NCBI GenBank assembly: GCA_001920085.1
Contig: MNJC01000077.1
Location: forward strand, 1 to 18,669
DNA: 18,669 bases
Source of the DNA: Actinobacteria bacterium 13_1_20CM_4_69_9
GTDB taxonomy: Bacteria; Actinomycetota; Thermoleophilia; Gaiellales; Gaiellaceae
Reading direction: 5' to 3'
In this document: positions 13,751 to 18,669 of the stretch, one piece after another
Layout of the letters: each line of letters opens with the position of its first letter
Position numbering within the stretch: the first letter of the stretch is position 1
Made by a program: the position numbers and the translations under genes
Notes under the pieces: model-generated
Told to the model about the DNA's origin: nothing
Databases searched by the model: none
The model's input: the letters and a program-made list of their open reading frames with translations, nothing else

Positions 13751-14725
13751 CTAGGCCACTACGCGGTTTTTCCCCGCGTCCTTGGCCCGGTAGAGCGCCG
13801 CGTCGGCGGCGCGGAGGAGGTCGTCTCCGGACTGGTCCGGACCGAGCTCCGCGACGCCGAAGCTGGAGGCGACGTGGATCGCGGCGCCCTCCGAGAGCGG
13901 GATCGCGACCTCGTTCAGGGAGCGGCGCATGCGTTCCGCGACGCGGGACGCTCCGCCCGCGTCGGTGTCCGGCAGGAGGATCGCAAACTCCTCCCCGCCG
14001 ATCCGGCCGGACACGTCCACGTCGCGCACGTGCGAGCGGATCAGGTCGGCGAACGCGCGCAGGACGACGTCGCCGCCGTGATGCCCGAACTCGTCGTTGA
14101 CCTGCTTGAAGTTGTCGAGGTCGGCGAGCACGATCGTCAGCGCAGACCCGAACTGGCGCGCGCGCTCGATCTCCGCGTCGAGCGCCTCGATGAACCGCCG
14201 CCTGTTCACGAGACCGGTGAGGTCGTCGGTGATCGCCTGTCGCTGCACGATGTCGTGCAGCCGCGCATTGTCGAGCGCGACCGCCGCCTGCGACGCGAGC
14301 CACTCGGCGAGCGTCCGCGTCTCCTTGCCGAAGCCCGCGTCGGGCGGGAAGAGCAACAGCCGCGTCGTCGCGTCGAGCTCGAGCGTCAGCGGCTTGCGTC
14401 CCCCGCCCACCTCTCCGCTCCACGCGACCTCGTCCGCGCCCGAGAAGATCTGTCCGCCGAGCGCATCCGTCGCCTCGGTGATCACCTCCAGGATCACCGG
14501 CAGCAGCACGCGCGGGTTGTGCGTCGCCGCGAGCGCGTCGCCTACGAGCGCCAGCGCCTCGCGCGGGTCGCCGTGCGCCGTCGTCTGGCGTCGGCGGTCG
14601 CTGCGCGGCAGCTCCGGGCTCGCACGGCGGCCACGCATGCTCCAGAGGAGCAGGACGAGTGTCGCCACCGTTGCCGCAACGGCTAGAGCCAGGAACGTCC
14701 AGCGGACGGTCCCCACCAGGGTCAT
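13751..14725 (-). CDS. Diguanylate cyclase: TM helix, GAF-like domain, GGDEF
   Basis: 324 residues. One helix (about 8-28) anchors it to the membrane. Residues about 55-160 look like a GAF sensor domain (ALVGDALAATHNPRVLLPVILEV to LASQAAVALDNARLHD). The GGDEF domain (about 165-322) begins with DDLTGLVNRRRF, has DLDNFKQVND for metal/GTP binding, the active site GGEEF, and an inhibitory I-site RDVD five residues before it. It should therefore make cyclic di-GMP from two GTP and be feedback-inhibited by product. The ATG at 14725 has AGGA eight nt upstream and lies 18 nt after coaX. No EAL or HD-GYP partner is in the window. Confidence 0.93.
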   Translation of the reverse strand: MTLVGTVRWTFLALAVAATVATLVLLLWSMRGRRASPELPRSDRRRQTTAHGDPREALALVGDALAATHNPRVLLPVILEVITEATDALGGQIFSGADEVAWSGEVGGGRKPLTLELDATTRLLLFPPDAGFGKETRTLAEWLASQAAVALDNARLHDIVQRQAITDDLTGLVNRRRFIEALDAEIERARQFGSALTIVLADLDNFKQVNDEFGHHGGDVVLRAFADLIRSHVRDVDVSGRIGGEEFAILLPDTDAGGASRVAERMRRSLNEVAIPLSEGAAIHVASSFGVAELGPDQSGDDLLRAADAALYRAKDAGKNRVVA

Positions 14726-14743
14726 GAGGGAATCCTGCCGCTT

Positions 14744-15493
14744 CTAGCGGTTGCGGTCCCAAACGAGGCGCAGCCCCTCCAGCGTGAGGAAGGGGTCGAC
14801 GCGCTCGATCGTGCGAGCGTGGGGGGCGATCAGGTCGGCGAGGCCGCCCGTGGCCACGGTGCCTGCCTCCGTGCCGAGCTCCTCCCGGATGTGGTCGACG
14901 ATGCCGTCGACCTGGCCGGCGAACCCGAAGACCACACCGGACTGCAGCGCCGCGACGGTGGTCTTGCCGATGACGGTCTCCGGCTGGACGAAGTCGATCT
15001 TGCGCAGCCGGGCGGCGCGGGCGAAGAGCGCGTCCATCGAGATCTCGATTCCGGGGGCGAGGACGCCGCCGACGTACTCGCGCTCGGCGGACACGACGTC
15101 GAAGTTCGTCGACGTCCCGAAGTCGACCACGATGCACGGAGCGCCGTACCGCTCGGCTGCCGCTACGGCATTCGCGATTCGGTCAGGGCCGACCTCACGC
15201 GGGTCGTCATATCGAATGGGGATGCCCGTCTTGACGCCCGGGCCGACCTCGAGCACCTCGGCGGACGTGTACCGCTCGGCGAACTCGCCGTACGACCGGA
15301 TGAGCTGGGGAACGGTCGACGCGAGCGCGATGCCGCGCACCTCCGAAAGGTCGACGAAGCTGCGGTAGAGCGCGCCCAGCTCGTCGCCGCTCTTCTGCCG
15401 CTCGGTGGCGATACGCCAGTGGTCGGCCAGCTCGACGCCGTCGAACAGCCCGAATACCGTCGACGTGTTGCCGACGTCGATGGCGAGGAGCAT
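14744..15493 (-). CDS. coaX: Type III pantothenate kinase
   Basis: 249 residues. It phosphorylates pantothenate, the first step of coenzyme A synthesis. The ASKHA-fold signs are present: the N-terminal phosphate loop MLLAIDVGNTSTVFGLF with Asp6, the PREVGPDRIANAVAA segment, VVDFGTSTNFDVVS, and GGVLAPGIEISMDALFARAARL, ending with a GLRLVWDRN type C-terminus. Length matches the family (about 255). Its ATG at 15493 is nine nt from the start of the DUF2469 stop codon, with six nt between the genes, and it precedes the GGDEF gene by 18 nt, so all three are probably one transcript. CoaX near folate genes and lysS is the common actinobacterial arrangement. Confidence 0.96.
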   Translation of the reverse strand: MLLAIDVGNTSTVFGLFDGVELADHWRIATERQKSGDELGALYRSFVDLSEVRGIALASTVPQLIRSYGEFAERYTSAEVLEVGPGVKTGIPIRYDDPREVGPDRIANAVAAAERYGAPCIVVDFGTSTNFDVVSAEREYVGGVLAPGIEISMDALFARAARLRKIDFVQPETVIGKTTVAALQSGVVFGFAGQVDGIVDHIREELGTEAGTVATGGLADLIAPHARTIERVDPFLTLEGLRLVWDRNR

Positions 15494-15499
15494 TGCCCG

Positions 15500-15865
15500 C
15501 TACAGGTCGTCGTCGGCGGAGAGCGACTCGCCGATCTTCTCGGCGAGCGACTCGGCGGTGAGGTGCGAGTCCTCGCCCTCCCCGCGCAGCTCCTCGACCG
15601 TGACGTCGCTCGACGTCCAGACCTCGGCGCGCGGGATGATCCGGGTCGGACGGTTCTTGTCCCACACCCAGACGTCCTCCATCCGCAGGTGGAAGAAGGG
15701 GTAGTTGGGCTGCGAGACCTGCGCCAGGTCCAGGCGGTTGCAGAGGTACGTGGCGTCCTGCGTGAGGACGCAATAGCGAAAGAGCCCGAAGACCGCCGTG
15801 TATTCCTTCTTGAGGCGGAGCTCGAGCTCGGCCTCGAACTCGTCGAGCTCGTCGAGGTGGCTCAT
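15500..15865 (-). CDS. DUF2469 family protein
   Basis: 121 residues. The opening DEFEAELELRLKKEYTAVFGLFRYCVLT and the core PFFHLRMEDVWVWDKNRP match the actinobacterial DUF2469 family (about 100 residues, mycobacterial Rv2901c type), whose function is unknown. This copy is some 20 residues longer, with an acidic C-terminus (SLSADDDL). The ATG at 15865 overlaps the folK stop in an ATGA, with AGGG just upstream, which decides the start; reading further upstream would only fuse it to the broken folK frame. It is cytoplasmic and soluble by composition. The family call rests on recognised motifs. Confidence 0.8.
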   Translation of the reverse strand: MSHLDELDEFEAELELRLKKEYTAVFGLFRYCVLTQDATYLCNRLDLAQVSQPNYPFFHLRMEDVWVWDKNRPTRIIPRAEVWTSSDVTVEELRGEGEDSHLTAESLAEKIGESLSADDDL

Positions 15866-16198
15866 GGCCCTGATGAGTCTAGCCTCGCGAGCAAGGTCTC
15901 CACCGACCCCTTTCCTACGCGGCCCCTGCGGCGCGACGGCCGCCCTGTTTCGCCCGAAGGCCTGCTCCAGCTCGAGCAGCACGTCGAGCAGCCCTCGCGC
16001 CGACAGCCCGGTCTCGAGCTCGACGGCGCCGTTCAGGAAGCGAGGCTGGTCGACGTAGCCGACGGGTTCGGTGTTGCGAAGCGTCGAGAGCCGCAGCACC
16101 TTCGTCTCCGGGACATTCCGCAGCCGCCCGACGGCGGCTCGCAGCGTTCCCTCGCGGTCGCCGAGGTTCGAGCCGAGACCGACATACGCATGAATCAT
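15862..16198 (-). pseudogene. folK: HPPK (folK), frame broken and catalytic Asp pair missing
   Basis: 6-Hydroxymethyl-7,8-dihydropterin pyrophosphokinase moves pyrophosphate from ATP to the pterin before dihydropteroate synthesis. The 5' frame from ATG 16198 is a good HPPK start: AYVGLGSNLGDREGTL, TEPVGYVDQPRFLNGAVELET, and LLELEQAFGRNRAAVAPQGPR. The segment that should follow (TLDLDLLLYG, with the two Mg-binding Asp, then the PHPRL region) is absent. In the +1 frame the sequence resumes with VGKGSVETLLARLDSSGP and a TGA at 15864-15862 that overlaps the next ATG. I estimate 45-50 codons are missing near 15911-15922. As written the enzyme cannot work, and the 5' frame reads on into DUF2469. 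Either a pseudogene or a sequence/assembly deletion; the second seems likelier, because a C-terminal coding end is still intact. Confidence 0.85.
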
Positions 16199-16205
16199 CG
16201 CCCCC

Positions 16206-16226
16206 AGGGTAGTCCCCGTTTAGGCT
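16206..16226. promoter_or_regulatory. Divergent -10 boxes between folK and the subtilase gene
   Basis: TACCCT on the minus strand (16211-16206) ends seven nt before the folK ATG. TAGGCT on the plus strand (16221-16226) ends six nt before the subtilase TTG. Only 34 nt separate the two starts, with no good Shine-Dalgarno on the plus side, so both may be leaderless. Confidence 0.35.
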
Positions 16227-16232
16227 GAGACC

Positions 16233-17717
16233 TTGGCGCGGCGCCTGATCATCGTGACGGCCGTCCTGCTCGCGAGCGCGGCGCCGGGACGAGCCGAGCT
16301 GGTCCAGCTCAAGCACGCAAGCGGGAATGCGCTCGCCCGGCGGGCGGGCGGCACCGAGCTCGTCCCGGAGCTGCGGATCTGGCGTGTCGACGCGGCGGCG
16401 GTCGCGCGCCTGCGACGCGCCGGCGTCGTCGCCGTCGCCGAGCCTGAGCGCCTGCTGCCGAGGACCGCGCGCTCGGCGGCGGCGACGGATCCCCTGGTCC
16501 CAACCGAGTGGTGGCGGGCCGCGATCGGCGCGGCCACGCTGGACGCGCCGGGTCCCGGCAAGCCGATCACCGTCGTCGACTCCGGCCTCGACATCACGCA
16601 CCCCGAGTTCGCCGGCCGGCCGAACACGATCTTGATGAACAAGCAGACGACGACGGCCGACGAGGAGGATCACGGCACCGAGGTCGCGTCGGTGATCGGC
16701 GCACCGAACAACGGCGTCGGGATCGTGGGCGTCTACCCGGACGCGGTCCTGCGTGCGTGGGATGCGAGCCCGTTCGGGATCCTCAACGAGGGGGCAGCCA
16801 TCCAGGGCATCGCCGAGGCCGCGCGCGAGGGCCCCGGCGTGATCAACCTGAGCTTCGGCGGCGAGGACGCGGACCCCCTGCTCGAAGACGCCGTGATGTT
16901 TGCGTTCAGGTCCGGCTCGCTGGTCGTCGCCGCGGCCGGCAACGAGGGCCTCGAGGGGAGCCCGAAGGGATACCCGGCGGCATATCCCCACGTGCTGACC
17001 GTGGGCGCGTCGACCCAGAGCGGGCGCGTCGCGTCGTTCTCGACGCTCGCGCCGACGGTCGACCTCGTCGCGCCCGGCGTGGGCATTCCGGTTGCCGAGC
17101 CACTGGCGCAAGAGCCGTCCGGCTACCTCGAGGTACCCGGCACGAGCTTCTCGTCGCCGCTCGTGGCAGGTGCGGCCGCGTGGGTCTGGACCGAGCGCCC
17201 CGACCTCGACAACACGCAGCTGTTCGAGCTCATGCGGCGCTCCGCGGTCGACATCGGCGCGCGGGGGTTCGACAACGCATCGGGCTACGGCATTCTCGAT
17301 TTGCCGAACGCGCTCGCGTCTCGCACGCCGCGGAGCGACGTGCAGGAACCGAACGAGCATCCGGCCGAGATCGAGCCGCACGGGTTGTTCCCGGCCGGCA
17401 CGGCGCCGCTGACGCGCCCCGGCCATCTCAGCGCGTTCCTGCAGGCACACCTCGATCGCAGCGAGGATCCGGTCGACCTCTACCGCACCTGGGCCCCGGC
17501 TCACGAGGTTCTACGAATACGCGCGCTGGGCGCCGTGCGGATGCAACTCCTGCCACGCTTCCAAAGGACGCGCGCGCCGAAGCCGCTCGCAGTGGGGAAG
17601 CGCGGCGTGGTCGCCTATCGCAACGCCGCGAGCCACGGCGCATACGTCTACATCGAGCTGCGACCCGCGAACCGTACGGTCGAATACACGCTCCGCATCA
17701 CGGCCGCTCGACGGTAG
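16233..17717 (+). CDS. Secreted subtilisin-like serine protease (S8)
   Basis: 494 residues. The N-terminus has a short signal peptide (RLIIVTAVLLASAAPGRA), then a propeptide-like region (about 22-90). The S8 catalytic triad is intact: Asp116 in TVVDSGLDITHPEF, His147 in EDHGTEVASVIG, Ser305 in PGTSFSSPLVAG, with the oxyanion Asn237 in AAAGNEG. A C-terminal beta-rich domain of about 130 residues (about 360-494, DPVDLYRTW, YVYIELRP, YTLRITAARR) looks like a pre-peptidase C-terminal or similar domain. The TTG start at 16233 gives the proper signal; no Shine-Dalgarno is seen, but a TAGGCT box lies six nt upstream. It sits on the opposite strand between folB and folK and overlaps the folB end by 20 nt. 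Confidence 0.93.
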   Translation: MARRLIIVTAVLLASAAPGRAELVQLKHASGNALARRAGGTELVPELRIWRVDAAAVARLRRAGVVAVAEPERLLPRTARSAAATDPLVPTEWWRAAIGAATLDAPGPGKPITVVDSGLDITHPEFAGRPNTILMNKQTTTADEEDHGTEVASVIGAPNNGVGIVGVYPDAVLRAWDASPFGILNEGAAIQGIAEAAREGPGVINLSFGGEDADPLLEDAVMFAFRSGSLVVAAAGNEGLEGSPKGYPAAYPHVLTVGASTQSGRVASFSTLAPTVDLVAPGVGIPVAEPLAQEPSGYLEVPGTSFSSPLVAGAAAWVWTERPDLDNTQLFELMRRSAVDIGARGFDNASGYGILDLPNALASRTPRSDVQEPNEHPAEIEPHGLFPAGTAPLTRPGHLSAFLQAHLDRSEDPVDLYRTWAPAHEVLRIRALGAVRMQLLPRFQRTRAPKPLAVGKRGVVAYRNAASHGAYVYIELRPANRTVEYTLRITAARR

Positions 17718-18030
17718 CCGCCGTCCATTCCGCCCACGCGATGCCCGGCTTGCGCACGCGCACCCGCACCAGCTCCGGCAGGAGCTCCTCGTGCACGGAG
17801 TCCGCGATGGCACGCGTAAAGGTCTCCAGCAGCTGGAAGCTGCCGGACTCGTTCACGGCGTGGACGATGTCGCGGACGCGGCGGTAGTCGATCGTCGCCG
17901 TCAGGGCGTCGCCGCTCGGCTCGGGGATCTGAAGCGTCACGTCGACCAGGAACGTCTGGCCCTGCCGGCGCTCCTGCTCGCCGACGCCGTGGTGGCCGAA
18001 GACCTCGACACCGTGTATCTCGACGATCAT
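17698..18030 (-). CDS. folB: Dihydroneopterin aldolase
   Basis: 110 residues, near the family length of about 118. FolB cleaves 7,8-dihydroneopterin to hydroxymethyl-dihydropterin, the substrate of FolK. The opening VEIHGVEVFGHHGVGEQERRQGQ, TIDYRRVRDIV, FQLLETFTRAIAD and VRVRVRKPG are characteristic, with the catalytic Lys in the last block. The frame is open throughout, in contrast to folP and folK. The ATG at 18030 overlaps the folP stop in an ATGA, so the two are translationally coupled. The 3' end overlaps the convergent subtilase gene by 20 nt. The folate cluster continues with folK beyond the subtilase gene. Confidence 0.94.
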   Translation of the reverse strand: MIVEIHGVEVFGHHGVGEQERRQGQTFLVDVTLQIPEPSGDALTATIDYRRVRDIVHAVNESGSFQLLETFTRAIADSVHEELLPELVRVRVRKPGIAWAEWTAATVERP

Positions 18031-18651
18031 CCGGCCACCGCTGCGGCCACCGTCAGCGCCTCGACGTGGGAGCGCACGTCGTGGACGCGCAGGATCGTCG
18101 CGCCGCGCTCGTACGCGGTGACCGCGGCGGCCAGGCTCGCCGACAGCGGGCCCGTCTTCGCGTCCGCGTCGCCGAGGATGCGTCCGAGCGAGCTCTTGCG
18201 CGAGAAGCCGACGAGCACGGGGCGGCCGAGCGCAACCAGCTCGGGCAGGCGTCGCACGAGCTCGAAGTTCTGCTCCACCGTCTTCCCGAAGCCGATTCCG
18301 GGGTCGAGCACGATGCGCTCCTCGTCGATGCCGGCGTCGACGGCGAACCGAAGCCGCTCCTCGAGGAAGGCGACGACGTCGGACACGACGTCCGTGTAGT
18401 CCGGCTGTTTCCCCCAGTGCATCATGCAGACCCGGGCGCCGGACTCCGCTACGAGCTCGGCCATCGCCGGGTCGGCTCGCAGAGCAGTCACGTCGTTGAC
18501 GAGCTCCGCGCCGACCGCGAGCGCGCGTTGCGCGACCTCCGCCTGCCGCGACAGCGTCGTCCGGGTCGAGGTGCACGCCGCCATCGGAGAACGAGTCCGG
18601 GGTCACGTTGACGATGCCCATCACCGACGGGCGCGGGAAGCGACTTGACAT
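18027..18651 (-). pseudogene. folP: Dihydropteroate synthase (folP), frame broken, GGESTRPG missing
   Basis: DHPS joins hydroxymethyl-dihydropterin pyrophosphate to p-aminobenzoate; it is the sulfonamide target. The 5' frame from ATG 18651 reads PSVMGIVNVTPDSFSDGG and HLDPDDAVA, the standard first strand and loop 1. The rest lies in the +1 frame: AEVAQRALAVGAELVNDVTAL, ESGARVCMMHWGK, VLDPGIGFGKTVEQNFEL, VLVGFSRKSSLG and ILRVHDVRSHVEAL, all expected DHPS motifs. The piece between them, including DVGGESTRPG (loop 2) and the SIDTS strand, is absent in all frames; I estimate 55-60 codons lost near 18545-18560. The stop overlaps the folB ATG. A working enzyme is impossible as written. Because folP is normally needed, a consensus deletion is favoured over true decay. 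Confidence 0.88.
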
Positions 18652-18669
18652 GTCCGGATACTTTCTCCG

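Noticed and set aside
15500..16198. A 232-residue folK-DUF2469 fusion protein
   Set aside because: The folK C-terminus and its stop are present in another frame and overlap a normal DUF2469 start; the fusion arises only from the internal gap.
7150..18651. Programmed +1 ribosomal frameshifting in the four broken genes
   Set aside because: Frameshifting alone would not restore the absent family segments such as GGESTRPG or DLDLLL, which are not present in any frame.
1..18669. tRNA, rRNA, IS, integrase or attachment site
   Set aside because: No cloverleaf, rRNA motif, transposase signature or terminal repeat was seen on either strand by eye.

Overview
This 18.7 kb window is strongly GC-rich and densely coded. 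It looks like a chromosome segment from a high-GC actinobacterium, most likely of the class Thermoleophilia (Gaiellales/Solirubrobacterales type). That placement is inferred from gene content and protein style (clpC, lysS, coaX and fol genes together, secreted-repeat lipoprotein-like protein, Ser/Thr- and Pro-rich exported proteins); no rRNA or marker tree is available here. I see no tRNA, rRNA, IS element, phage gene or CRISPR array.

Layout. Left end (1-2400): a partial EamA-type exporter and a small secreted-repeat protein, then radA, all on the minus strand. 2402-6127: a METTL7-like SAM methyltransferase (plus) converging on a small His-bearing membrane protein that sits directly behind clpC (minus). 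6344-8365: two exported proteins on plus (a Thr/Ser-repeat surface protein and an L,D-transpeptidase with a broken frame), facing an exported jelly-roll protein that resembles glutamic (G1) peptidases. 8446-11873: a minus-strand string greA, polysaccharide deacetylase, lysS and a Wzz-like chain-length protein, the last three joined by 4-nt start/stop overlaps. 11988-13052: a DusB-type tRNA dihydrouridine synthase (plus). 13061-18651: a minus-strand folate/CoA block folP-folB, then folK, a DUF2469 protein, coaX, a GGDEF protein and a Pro-rich membrane-anchored protein, with a secreted subtilase inserted on the plus strand between folB and folK.

The order folP-folB-folK / coaX / greA-lysS / clpC / radA recalls the known actinobacterial neighbourhood of folate, pantothenate/CoA, lysS, clpC and radA genes, here spread out by envelope and secreted-protein genes.

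The main anomaly is that four unrelated genes (L,D-transpeptidase, Wzz-like, folK, folP) each lack a central segment that I estimate at about 40-60 codons. In each, the reading frame downstream of the gap is shifted by the same phase (+1). Two of them are normally indispensable folate enzymes, so assembly or consensus deletions are the simplest explanation, but a real process is not excluded. Other points: radA has no canonical start codon compatible with its zinc finger and seems to begin at ATC; greA has a clear sigma-A-type promoter followed by a terminator-like hairpin in its leader; several starts lie 6-10 nt behind a TAnnnT box, as expected for leaderless transcripts.
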